From CAZXCQ01 sp964639275 (GTDB lineage: Bacteria > Desulfobacterota > DSM-4660 > Desulfatiglandales > Desulfatiglandaceae): DNA of 24,651 bases. Below are positions 1 to 7,513 of the stretch, in pieces. The translations under genes and the position numbers were made by a program. A model generated the notes under the pieces. It was not told the DNA's origin. It worked only from the letters and a program-made list of their open reading frames with translations, and did not search any database. Each line of letters opens with the position of its first letter. Position 1 is the first letter of the stretch. The DNA is taken from NCBI GenBank assembly GCA_964639275.1, contig CAZXCQ010000065.1:1-24651 (forward strand), read 5' to 3'.

Positions 1-102
1 TTGTGCTGCTGCTGCCGGGACACGTGACGGCTTCAGACAGGCATCCCAAAATGGCCGGACATTGATTGAAAATGGTGCATTGCGGCCGGTCAACGGTTCA
101 TG

Positions 103-129
103 AGGGGGTCGAATTTTGCTTGGCCCCCT
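103..129. repeat. GC-rich hairpin, 8-bp stem
   Basis: The arms AGGGGGTC (103-110) and GGCCCCCT (122-129) pair with one G-T wobble around an 11-base AT-rich loop. No T-run follows on either strand, so it is not a textbook terminator. It sits beside copies of a GGCCGG-containing motif (about 53-59 and 83-90), which could fit the repeated ends of an insertion sequence. That link is inference only. Confidence 0.35.
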
Positions 130-463
130 AGTTGATTTCGTCGAGGATATTTCAATGAGCCGAGAAATGTTGCTATCTATCTTACGAGGCGTCTGAGGGG
201 TGAGACGTTAAGGCGGTAGGTGAAATTTTTGGAATAAGCAAAAACATTTAGCAGCATCATTGATAGAGTCAAATTTATCCCGGACTTTGAGCGAGGCTCA
301 GCTTGTTGATCTCTTTCAGAAAACCGGGATCGGGGGCTCCTTCACCCTGGGTCTGGACTTTGCCTGGCATTTGTGTCACAATACCAAACAGCACCATATA
401 GCGGCCTGGCCAAACCCGGCACACAATGACACTCCGGGTCTTCAAAATTGATATCGGCACCAT

Positions 464-620
464 TCTAACCCGTATTCCACAAAATTGCCTTCTGGCCTTC
501 TAAGTGTCTGGAATCATTGTGTACTGCTCGCTCATATTTATGGGCTACAATTTCCAGTAGATTGGAAACATATTGCTATTTCAATATGTTACAAATCTGC
601 TTTCCGGAATACGGGTTCTA
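464..620. mobile_element. Candidate MITE, 149 bp, with 4-bp flanking repeats
   Basis: Perfect 11-bp terminal inverted repeats, ACCCGTATTCC (468-478) and GGAATACGGGT (606-616), bound a 149-bp segment with no open reading frame. The same four bases, TCTA, flank it directly at 464-467 and 617-620, which looks like a target-site duplication. Inside lies a second perfect dyad, AACATATTG (567-575) and CAATATGTT (582-590), separated by 6 bases. Terminal inverted repeats, flanking direct repeats and no coding capacity are the usual description of a miniature inverted-repeat transposable element. It lies 58 bp upstream of the radical SAM start, so it may also carry that gene's promoter or an operator. 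Only one copy is visible, so mobility is unproven. Confidence 0.4.
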
Positions 621-677
621 AGGTATTTTATTGAAAGGAGTGCAGGAGGTTAAGTCACAACGTCAGGAGAAATTATA

Positions 678-1853
678 ATGTCTCGTTTAGTGACAAGAAA
701 AGAGTTTTTGAAATCAATAGGAATAGGGGTACCGGCTCTTTTTTGCGCATCACAGGGTTACGCATTTTTTAATAAAAAAAGCGAATGTGATAAAGATATA
801 AAAGGTCATGTCTTTAAGAATGATGCCCCTGCTAAACCTTGGAAATGGTCCATTGAGGCCTTTCGGTACAGTTCAAATGGGACCGATGTGCAATGTCAAA
901 TTTGCCCAAATCGATGTTACTTAGAACCAGGGGATCGAAGTGTCTGCCGTTCAAGAGTAAATATTGCAGGTAAACTCTACTCCCTTACATATGGAAATCC
1001 TGTTGCGGTACATAATGACCCTATTGAGAAAAAACCCTTTAATCATTTTTATCCGGGAACATGGATATTATCAATAGCAACGACCGGATGCAATTTTAGA
1101 TGCTTGAACTGTCAGAACTGGGAAATATCTCAGAAAAGGCCTGAAGATGTTAAATTCCGAGAGCTGTTTCCTTCGGATGTTGTCAAGGTTGCCAAAAAAT
1201 ATAAATTACCCTCAATTGCCTACACTTATACAGAAGCTACAACATATTACGAGTACATGTTAGATACAGCAAAAATAGCGAAGTCAAATGGTCTTAAAAA
1301 TGCTTATGTTTCAAATGGTTATATAAATAGAGAACCACTTATCGAGCTTGCAAAATATTTGGATGCTGCAAGGATCGACTTCAAATCTTTTGATGACCGC
1401 ATTTATCGATGCCTGAACGGCGGGACTCTCAACCCAGTTCTTGATACGATGAAAACGCTTCATCAAGAAGGCGTCTGGCTTGAGATCATTAACCTTGTGG
1501 TTCCAACTTATGTGGATGACCCTGAAATGGTAAAAAGAATGTGCGGGTGGATCTTAAAAGAACTCGGTCCTGATTACCCGCTGCACTTTACAAGATTTTC
1601 TCCTCTTTATAAGTTGACCAGATTGCCTTACACGCCTGTCCAAACACTTGAACAATTCAGAAATATTGCGCTAGAGGAAGGTATTCATTACGTTTATACT
1701 GGTAACGTGCCTGGTCATCCAGGAACACACACCTATTGCCATAATTGCGGAAGGATGATCGTAAAGAAATTGGGTTACAAGATAATTGAGATGAATATCA
1801 ATAAAGGGCGGTGCAAATTCTGCAATACCTCAATTCCAGGTAGATGGGGCTAG
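678..1853 (+). CDS. amrS: AmrS-like radical SAM protein with Tat-like N-terminus
   Basis: This 391-residue protein matches the radical SAM member of the AmmeMemoRadiSam group. The radical SAM cluster motif C138-x3-C142-x2-C145 follows TTG and precedes QNWEIS, as in that family. An N-terminal cysteine set (C73, C76, C80, C90) and a C-terminal pair of CxxC motifs (CHNC and CKFC) could hold additional metal sites. The first 28 residues resemble a signal: TRKEFLK, close to the Tat consensus with RK in place of RR, followed by a hydrophobic stretch. That would place an iron-sulfur radical enzyme at or outside the membrane, which is unusual. The start is supported by AGGAG 8 bp upstream. The gene is clearly more AT-rich than the operon on the other strand, which suggests a different history. 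The usual partners (AMMECR1 and Memo proteins) are not in the window. Family is firm; substrate unknown. Confidence 0.85.
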   Translation: MSRLVTRKEFLKSIGIGVPALFCASQGYAFFNKKSECDKDIKGHVFKNDAPAKPWKWSIEAFRYSSNGTDVQCQICPNRCYLEPGDRSVCRSRVNIAGKLYSLTYGNPVAVHNDPIEKKPFNHFYPGTWILSIATTGCNFRCLNCQNWEISQKRPEDVKFRELFPSDVVKVAKKYKLPSIAYTYTEATTYYEYMLDTAKIAKSNGLKNAYVSNGYINREPLIELAKYLDAARIDFKSFDDRIYRCLNGGTLNPVLDTMKTLHQEGVWLEIINLVVPTYVDDPEMVKRMCGWILKELGPDYPLHFTRFSPLYKLTRLPYTPVQTLEQFRNIALEEGIHYVYTGNVPGHPGTHTYCHNCGRMIVKKLGYKIIEMNINKGRCKFCNTSIPGRWG

Positions 1854-1892
1854 GCGAGAAATAACAATCAAGGATATGTTTTTGCATAGAAC

Positions 1893-1924
1893 GGCTCGTA
1901 CCGGCCAGGTAAGCCTTACGAGCC
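1893..1924. terminator. Hairpin between convergent genes
   Basis: A perfect 8-bp stem, GGCTCGTA (1893-1900) and TACGAGCC (1917-1924), with a 16-base loop lies between the plus-strand radical SAM gene and the end of the minus-strand operon. Its position fits a shared terminator, but neither side has a T-run, so intrinsic termination is doubtful. Confidence 0.3.
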
Positions 1925-2021
1925 TTCCCCGTAAGATGGATGGTACGCTACCTGTTGTCATCTCCGACTGGCCTACGCCGGGTCTGTGCTTGGCACACAG
2001 GGGTTGGCCGCTGAGCGATCA

Positions 2022-2336
2022 CTACCTACCTGGAGTTCTGATCCTTATGATCTTTACGCTCACGGCATTTTCGGGGTCCGGGCAGTTCATGTAGAACAAG
2101 TCTTTGTCCTCCATCCAGGGAAATTCACCCCCGTACTGCAACACGGATATGTACGGGAAAATGGCATAATAGAGGTGACTGCACATAGGCGGAATTCTTG
2201 CGTTTCTCCTGCCTTCCGTATTCCACTCCCCTGCCTCATACAGATGTACGTCAAATTCTTCGCCGATTGTGTGGCCTGCGCGGCAGTGCCCGAGAATATT
2301 GGTTATCTTGGCAACCAACTTGATCTTATCTTCCAT
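2022..2336 (-). CDS. TIGR04076 family small protein
   Basis: A protein of about 104 residues that matches the uncharacterised family TIGR04076 by its conserved pattern: a GHC segment near the N-terminus, a central C..LYYAIFPY segment, GGEFPW, and a late NCPDP motif. The function of the family is unknown; the conserved cysteines suggest a metal or redox role, which is inference. Two adjacent ATG codons are possible starts (2339 and 2336). The second is preferred because GGAGG at 2343-2347 sits 6 bases before it rather than 3. It is the last gene in the minus-strand run, 266-269 bp after livF, so it may be co-transcribed or have its own promoter. Confidence 0.75.
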   Translation of the reverse strand: MEDKIKLVAKITNILGHCRAGHTIGEEFDVHLYEAGEWNTEGRRNARIPPMCSHLYYAIFPYISVLQYGGEFPWMEDKDLFYMNCPDPENAVSVKIIRIRTPGR

Positions 2337-2420
2337 CATGATCCTCCAAACGGAAAAGCGATTCCTCGATTCTTTCTAACAGCTTAGCGCTTTCGCGGCC
2401 CTCTCCTTTATTTCGAAAGA

Positions 2421-2434
2421 CCAAAGTGTTACGA
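2421..2434. repeat. 14-bp repeat, copy 1
   Basis: CCAAAGTGTTACGA occurs here, in the gap between livF and the TIGR04076 gene, and again at 18218-18231 upstream of the alcohol dehydrogenase gene. The bases just before it (TTTCGAAAGA versus TTTCAAAGCG) are also similar. Two copies in intergenic DNA suggest a dispersed repeat or a shared site; chance is not excluded. Confidence 0.4.
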
Positions 2435-2605
2435 TTCTTTTTTATCTCCGACCGACAGGACCCTTTCTCCCAAACCCTGTCTCGGGTGACGAAGCGGGAT
2501 CTCACGCCCCTTGCGACGGTCTGTGCGCCATCGCCGATCCACCTGATCCGCAGCAGCATACTGATCTTATCAGCACTACCCAAATATCCTATGAAAAATC
2601 GTTTC

Positions 2606-3322
2606 CTATATCCCGATGTAGACCTTTCTCAGTTCATCGTCTTGCAGGAATTCCCTGCCCAATCCTGTCATTGTGATTCTTCCTTGCTCCATAACATATG
2701 CCCTGTCGGCAATCTCCAAGGCCGCTTTTACATTTTGCTCCACCAGCAGCACGGCGACCCCTTCAGAGTGGATCTTGGCAATTACTTGAAAAATCTTGCG
2801 CGCAATGATGGGTGCCAATGCCAGTGACGGCTCATCGAGCATCAGCTGAATCGGCCTGGCCATGAGGGCCCTTGCAATGGCCAGCATCTGCTGCTCGCCC
2901 CCGCTCAAGGTCTCCGCCATCTGGTTCCTCCTTGATTTCAGCACTGGGAAGAGCCCGTATACGTATTCCAGGCTCTGGTTCCTCACCCTTCGGGCATCAC
3001 GTATAAAGGCGCCGATTTCAAGGTTCTCCATGACGGACATGGCGCCAAAGAGCTTTCTTCCCTCCGGGACCAACACGATGCCTTCACGTCTGATAATGTG
3101 CGGGGGCCGTCCGGAGATGTCCGCTCCATTAAAACGCACGCGGCCGGACGATGATACCAAGAGCCCTGAAATCGCCTTCAATGTCGTCGTCTTCCCAGCC
3201 CCGTTTGATCCAAGAATGGTAACGATCTCTCCTTTCCCAATATGGAAAGATACGTCCCAAACCACAGGCATTTCCCCGTAGGACACACCAAGTGATTCAA
3301 CCTCGAGCAGGAGATCCCTCAT
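2606..3322 (-). CDS. livF: Branched-chain amino acid type ABC transporter ATPase LivF
   Basis: A 238-residue ATP-binding subunit of a hydrophobic-amino-acid-type (HAAT) ABC importer. Walker A is at residues 38-45 (GSNGAGKT), the signature LSGGE at 139-143, and Walker B with the catalytic DE at 163-164. Length and the late LVEQN segment fit LivF. The open frame extends further upstream, but the start at 3322 is chosen because the family begins with RDLLLEVESL and a GGAGG lies 9 bases before this ATG. It overlaps the end of livG by 26 bp, so translation is probably coupled. With LivG it would form the ATPase pair driving the LivHM permease. Transporters of this type next to catabolic genes in anaerobes often carry aromatic or other organic acids rather than leucine, so the substrate here is open. 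Confidence 0.93.
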   Translation of the reverse strand: MRDLLLEVESLGVSYGEMPVVWDVSFHIGKGEIVTILGSNGAGKTTTLKAISGLLVSSSGRVRFNGADISGRPPHIIRREGIVLVPEGRKLFGAMSVMENLEIGAFIRDARRVRNQSLEYVYGLFPVLKSRRNQMAETLSGGEQQMLAIARALMARPIQLMLDEPSLALAPIIARKIFQVIAKIHSEGVAVLLVEQNVKAALEIADRAYVMEQGRITMTGLGREFLQDDELRKVYIGI

Positions 3323-4064
3323 CCTCCTGTGCCTCCTGTCCAAAATAGGCCTCGATGACCTTCTCGTCTTTCGCGACCCGGGTAGGCGCTCCATCGGCAA
3401 TTTTCCTCCCATAATCCAAGACGATCACACGGTTGGACATGGTCATGATCGTTTTCATGACATGTTCAACCCAAAAGACGGTGATCCCCTCTTCATCACT
3501 CAAGCGCCGGATAAGTGCAGTGGCTGTTTCGGTCTCGGCCGGTGTGAGCCCGGAAATCTGCTCGTCCAGAAGGAGCAATCTAGGCGATGCTCCAAGGGAT
3601 CGGGCGATTTCCAGCATCTTTTTCTGGGCCAGGGTCAATTGCCCGGCCCGCACCTGTGCCTTGTCCACCAATCCGGTCATTTGGAGAAGCTCTTCAACCC
3701 TGGGCCTCAAACTGCCCCGGTTCTTCCCTCTTCGTGAACGGGAAAAAAACACGCTCAGATATACATTCTCATACACCGTCATGTCCTGAAAAGGCCTTGG
3801 GATCTGAAATGTGCGGCCGATTCCAAGGGATGGGATCTTATGAGGTGCGGTGGCGGCAATATTTTTCCCATCAAAAAAGATGCTCCCCTGGTCAGGACGA
3901 TATACGCCGGAGATAAGGTTGAATAAAGTCGTCTTTCCTGCGCCGTTGGGTCCGATCAGACCGATAATTCCCCCTCCGGCGATCTCGATATCGACCTCAA
4001 TCAAGGCGCCAACCCCACTGAAATACTTGCTGACCCCTCTAATCTCCAGTATTGCCGGGTTCAC
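3297..4064 (-). CDS. livG: Branched-chain amino acid type ABC transporter ATPase LivG
   Basis: The second ATPase of the HAAT importer, 255 residues from the chosen start. Walker A is GPNGAGKT at 38-45. The signature region reads LTLAQKK (143-149) instead of the common LSGGQ or LSYGQ form, and Walker B ends LDEQ (166-169) rather than LDEP. Such departures occur in LivG proteins, so it is probably still active. The start is a GTG at 4064, with AGGGG 8 bases upstream and the family's usual N-terminus. An in-frame GTG at 4088 is possible but lacks a visible ribosome site. It lies about 130 bp after the binding-protein gene and overlaps livF. Confidence 0.92.
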   Translation of the reverse strand: MNPAILEIRGVSKYFSGVGALIEVDIEIAGGGIIGLIGPNGAGKTTLFNLISGVYRPDQGSIFFDGKNIAATAPHKIPSLGIGRTFQIPRPFQDMTVYENVYLSVFFSRSRRGKNRGSLRPRVEELLQMTGLVDKAQVRAGQLTLAQKKMLEIARSLGASPRLLLLDEQISGLTPAETETATALIRRLSDEEGITVFWVEHVMKTIMTMSNRVIVLDYGRKIADGAPTRVAKDEKVIEAYFGQEAQEDEGSPARG

Positions 4065-4195
4065 GGTATTTTCCCCTGGACTGCTCACTCATCGAACACA
4101 AAACACAGTCGGTAGTACAAAACAGGACCTGAAGAGTGCATCCGTCTACTATCTTAGGACTGACTATGGTTTATGCCGAAGGTTTGTATCTCATG

Positions 4196-5422
4196 TTATC
4201 GCTCTGCCCATGGCTTGGTGGGATACCACATCTCTGCGGTCTTCTGGTCTTCCGGCCAGACAATCTCGAGCTTTCCATTCTGCCATTGGAAGAGCATGGT
4301 GTTTTCTTGTTTGAATTTCCATCTTCCGTTTGGTTTGAAGGCCATCCTGCCCGCCGTTGTATCCACATCGAGACTCAATGCAGCATCTCGAATCTTCTTT
4401 TTGTCGAGAGATCCTGCCTTCTCGATCGCCGCTCGGGCGACTTGCACATTGGCATACCATATCCCACCGAGAAAGGGATCGTGCCCCAAAACGGCTCGGA
4501 TCCTTTTCACAAGCGCCTGGGACCCCGGACGTTTGCATGCGGGGTGCCAGGCAAACATGCCAAATACATAGTCAGAATCTTTTCCCAGGGCTTGACCGAA
4601 ATAGCTTACAGCGGTTCCCCTTGTAAATCCCCATGCCTTTGGCGCCCAGCCGATCTCCTTGGATCTCTTAATGATATTGACGGCATCGGGTGGATTTGGG
4701 AGCATATAAACGATGCCCACGTCCTTTTTCTTGCACTTCAAGAGAAAGCTTGTCGGATCAGATCCGGGCGTATACTTCTCATGCAGGACGATCTTAAAGC
4801 CGAATTTATCCGCCATGGTTTCGCATCCCCGGGCGTTTTCATCCCCATCGGGACTGAGCTCTTCATACAAAGCAACCGTCTCCGGCTGCTGGTCTTTCGG
4901 GAGACTCCTCATGCCGCTGAAAAACGCGAAGGCTTCATCATCACCCGTGTGAAACGGGAGGACAACCCATTTGAATCCTCTTTTGAAGACACTTCTGGGA
5001 TAAACGGTGCCGACCCACAGTATCTTGTACTTGTCCGCGATTGGACCGGTTACGTCATTGACCCCTCCAATGCCCCCGAGAAGTACGTCCACCTTATCGC
5101 CCCTAATCAGTTTCTCCAGGGCGGCTGTTCCTTTGCCCACGTCGCTTTCATCGTCATAAATAATGAGTTTGACGGGAAGCTTTTTCCCCAACTCCTTTAC
5201 GTAAATCCCCCCATCCTTGTTTATATCGTCCACTGCCATCTCATATACGAGTTTGCCCTCCTTACCAAAACTGGCAAACATGCCGGTAAGTGAAAGCGTG
5301 GTCCCGAACTTGATTTCCTTCTTTTCTCTGCATTCCGCGCTTTGAGAAAACCCGGAAACCGCAAAAATGGCGATGACAATCGCCACCACAAATCCCAAAC
5401 GCGAGATACCTTTTGTTGTCAT
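4196..5422 (-). CDS. Periplasmic substrate-binding protein of Liv-type ABC transporter
   Basis: A 408-residue extracellular solute-binding protein of the Leu/Ile/Val-binding (type 1 periplasmic) fold. It opens with a signal peptide: basic start, hydrophobic core around residues 10-25, and a likely cleavage near residue 29. The mature start KEIKFGTTLSLTG and the following segment GKEGKLVYEMAVDDIN are typical. It would capture the substrate in the periplasm and deliver it to LivHM. The second of two adjacent ATGs (5422) is preferred, with GGAGG 5 bases upstream. A strong hairpin lies between livM and this gene, which may raise the level of this subunit's mRNA. The ligand cannot be predicted from sequence; the neighbouring molybdenum hydroxylase suggests its substrate. 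Confidence 0.9.
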   Translation of the reverse strand: MTTKGISRLGFVVAIVIAIFAVSGFSQSAECREKKEIKFGTTLSLTGMFASFGKEGKLVYEMAVDDINKDGGIYVKELGKKLPVKLIIYDDESDVGKGTAALEKLIRGDKVDVLLGGIGGVNDVTGPIADKYKILWVGTVYPRSVFKRGFKWVVLPFHTGDDEAFAFFSGMRSLPKDQQPETVALYEELSPDGDENARGCETMADKFGFKIVLHEKYTPGSDPTSFLLKCKKKDVGIVYMLPNPPDAVNIIKRSKEIGWAPKAWGFTRGTAVSYFGQALGKDSDYVFGMFAWHPACKRPGSQALVKRIRAVLGHDPFLGGIWYANVQVARAAIEKAGSLDKKKIRDAALSLDVDTTAGRMAFKPNGRWKFKQENTMLFQWQNGKLEIVWPEDQKTAEMWYPTKPWAER

Positions 5423-5450
5423 CATACCCTCCTCTTTTCCATATGTTACT

Positions 5451-5473
5451 CTTGGACGAAAAACTCGTCCAAG
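5451..5473 (-). promoter_or_regulatory. Perfect 9-bp hairpin upstream of the binding-protein gene
   Basis: CTTGGACGA (5451-5459) and TCGTCCAAG (5465-5473) form a perfect stem with a 5-base loop, starting 18 bp upstream of the ribosome site of the binding-protein gene. On the minus strand the loop is GTTTT but there is no T-run after the stem. It looks more like an mRNA stabiliser or processing site than a terminator. Binding proteins of ABC importers are usually needed in excess over the permease, which fits. Confidence 0.5.
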
Positions 5474-5519
5474 GCCGCCACCGACCAAGGTCCTTTCTCT
5501 TGTCAGCCACCTCCTTTCC

Positions 5520-6488
5520 TCATTGATAAAGTGCTTTCAGTCGATCCCCTTTTGTTCGGAAGGCCGTTCGCGTCCACCCATAGATGTGCGGCGCCAAGCC
5601 TTCCGGTGTAAAGAGCGCCGCCAGCAGGATGATCCCCCCAAAGATAAGCAGGTTCCCCCCTGTCTCGGACATGGCAAAGGTCAATATCTGCGATACGACC
5701 ACATAGACGACCGCACCGATGATGGGTCCGGATAGAAAACCACGACCCCCCAAAAGACACATGAAAATCGGAATAAGGCTCCAATTGAATGAAAAAACGA
5801 ATCCCGGGAGTATATATCCCACGTGGTAGGTGTAAAATGCTCCTGCCAGCCCCGCAAGATAGGCGCTTATCACTAATGCGTACATCTTGTACTTGGGGGG
5901 GTATATGCCTATTGATAACGCTGTATTTTCTTCGTTTCCTATCGCCCTCAGTGTCAAACCGAAGTCAGATCTGACGACGAGAACTTGAATCACGATGGCC
6001 GATGCCACAATAATGAGTGCCGGGAAGTAGTAACTGTAAATACTAAAAGTCTCGGCCACAGGGAGATGCATGATAGACGAAATCCCGAGAATCCTCTCAA
6101 AGACTATCTTCATGATCGGAGGTAAGGCAAGGGTACCTACAGCGAAGTAATCTTCCCTCAGCCTGAAGGTGGGGACCATCAGGAAGGCCAGCAAAGAGGC
6201 GGTGAGTGCACCAATCAACATGCCGGGAACATGGCCAAGGCCGTGGATCGAAAGGAAGGCATAACCGTAGGCGCCCAACCCAAAGAATGCTCCATGACCC
6301 AGATTGAGAAGACCGGCATAACCTCCCACGAGATTCCAGCTGGTGGCAAGGGTAATGTATACAAAATAGAGGATAAAGGCATTTAGAAGGAATGACTCGG
6401 GCATCAGGAACGGCAGGAGGGTCAATCCGAGCGCAAATCCTCCTAAAACCAATATCAGAGGTAAATCCCATTTTGCTCCTGCGCTCAA
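5520..6488 (-). CDS. livM: Branched-chain amino acid type ABC transporter permease LivM
   Basis: A 322-residue hydrophobic protein with many membrane-spanning segments and the conserved LivM pattern NLGHGAFFGLGAY at 62-74. It forms the inner-membrane channel with LivH. The start is a TTG at 6488, with GGGGAG about 7 bases upstream, only 3 bases after the livH stop codon, so the two are tightly coupled. The late segment GGRGFLSGPIIGAVV is the usual cytoplasmic loop that contacts the ATPases. Confidence 0.92.
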   Translation of the reverse strand: MSAGAKWDLPLILVLGGFALGLTLLPFLMPESFLLNAFILYFVYITLATSWNLVGGYAGLLNLGHGAFFGLGAYGYAFLSIHGLGHVPGMLIGALTASLLAFLMVPTFRLREDYFAVGTLALPPIMKIVFERILGISSIMHLPVAETFSIYSYYFPALIIVASAIVIQVLVVRSDFGLTLRAIGNEENTALSIGIYPPKYKMYALVISAYLAGLAGAFYTYHVGYILPGFVFSFNWSLIPIFMCLLGGRGFLSGPIIGAVVYVVVSQILTFAMSETGGNLLIFGGIILLAALFTPEGLAPHIYGWTRTAFRTKGDRLKALYQ

Positions 6489-6491
6489 ATC

Positions 6492-7433
6492 CTATCTCCC
6501 CAAAAGGCCCCTTGGTTTGGCAATGAGAACAAGCAAAAAAATCACCAACGACAAGAGATCCCCGTATCCGGCGCCCATGAGAAAGCTGACGGAGGATTCA
6601 AGAACCCCAATGATCAAAGCGGCAAGGAAGGTCCCTAGCAAGCTACCCAAACCGCCAAGGATGACGATGGTAAAGAGTTTCAGGACAAGGATGGGGCCGG
6701 TTGTGGGTGTGAAGGAATAGACAATGGCGTAGAGTGTACCGGCCTGACCGGCCAAGGCCGTTCCCAGAACAAAAACCAGAAGATATGCGGCCCCCACATT
6801 GACGCCGTAGAGTCCGGCCGCATCTTTGTCAATGGCCGATGCCCTTAATGCCTTCCCAGGATAAGTCCTGGTCATGAAAATATAGAGGAAGATGACAAGA
6901 AATGTGGCAACGCCAAAACTGATGAGCCTGACAAGGGGGATGACAAGGTCTGCGGAGATTGCAATGGAATTCCCTGAGTAGGCTGTGGTTATGGCCCTGG
7001 TATCTGCCGACCAGGCCATCCTCATAAGTTCCTCCATTATGATCATCAGCCCAAAAGCAGCGAGCAGCGTGCTGTCCATCCCGTGTTTCATTGTCTTCTT
7101 GAAGACCATCTGCCCAAGAAACAATCCCATTGCCCCCAAGCCTATGGATGAAAAAAGGATGCTCAAAAGAGGATCGATCCCATAAAGCGTAAAGAGCCAA
7201 AAACTGACGTAGGAACCCAGGATAAGTAAGTCACCATGCGCGAAATTGAGAACACCCATGATGCCGTAGATCAAGGAGAGACCCAACGCGGCAAGGGCAT
7301 AAAACCCCCCCATGAGCAGACCGAAAATGACAACTTGAAAGCCGTCGGGATAGGAAAACATCCCCATGGCGAGGCCGAGGCCTAAAATGAAAATCAGTGT
7401 GATCAAGATTGCCTTGATTTCTTGATTTCTCAT
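6492..7433 (-). CDS. livH: Branched-chain amino acid type ABC transporter permease LivH
   Basis: A 313-residue integral membrane protein with the LivH motif NFAHGDLLILGSY at 63-75 and a late GGLGSLLGTFLAALIIG coupling segment. It would pair with LivM as the translocation pore. It is the first transporter gene, 80 bp downstream of the second molybdopterin-binding subunit. The ribosome binding site is weak. The gap before it holds an inverted repeat that could uncouple transporter expression from the enzyme genes. Confidence 0.92.
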   Translation of the reverse strand: MRNQEIKAILITLIFILGLGLAMGMFSYPDGFQVVIFGLLMGGFYALAALGLSLIYGIMGVLNFAHGDLLILGSYVSFWLFTLYGIDPLLSILFSSIGLGAMGLFLGQMVFKKTMKHGMDSTLLAAFGLMIIMEELMRMAWSADTRAITTAYSGNSIAISADLVIPLVRLISFGVATFLVIFLYIFMTRTYPGKALRASAIDKDAAGLYGVNVGAAYLLVFVLGTALAGQAGTLYAIVYSFTPTTGPILVLKLFTIVILGGLGSLLGTFLAALIIGVLESSVSFLMGAGYGDLLSLVIFLLVLIAKPRGLLGR

Positions 7434-7448
7434 GGAGTCTTACGTTCT

Positions 7449-7490
7449 AGTCATTGGGTGACCGCAAACCCCGACACTCGCCTAATGACT
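7449..7490 (-). repeat. Imperfect 13-bp inverted repeat between enzyme and transporter genes
   Basis: AGTCATTGGGTGA (7449-7461) and TCGCCTAATGACT (7478-7490) are inverted copies that match at 11 of 13 positions, with 16 bases between them. It occupies most of the 80-bp gap before livH. No T-run follows, so partial attenuation or mRNA processing is more likely than full termination. Confidence 0.4.
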
Positions 7491-7513
7491 GCATGGTCAT
7501 CCCTTTCATGCCC

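Larger units (their letters stand above)
1..677. other. Non-coding left flank
   Basis: No convincing gene is seen here. Short open frames exist on both strands between about 260 and 463, but neither resembles a known family and neither has a clear ribosome binding site. The minus-strand frame (275-463) has fairly normal codon use and could be a gene remnant. The first 130 bases contain GGCCGG-type repeats and a GC hairpin and may be the edge of an insertion sequence lying outside the window. From 464 to 620 lies a candidate miniature inverted-repeat element, listed separately. The 57 bases before the radical SAM gene hold its ribosome binding site. Confidence 0.5.

Noticed and set aside
2326..2583. 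85-codon minus-strand frame between livF and the TIGR04076 gene
   Set aside because: It is arginine-rich, has no family resemblance or ribosome site, and contains the dispersed 14-bp repeat. It overlaps the next gene's start, so translation coupling is conceivable but unsupported.
4136..5293. 385-codon open frame on the plus strand
   Set aside because: It lies antisense to the substrate-binding protein gene, has no family resemblance, and the minus strand encodes a complete recognised protein with a signal peptide.
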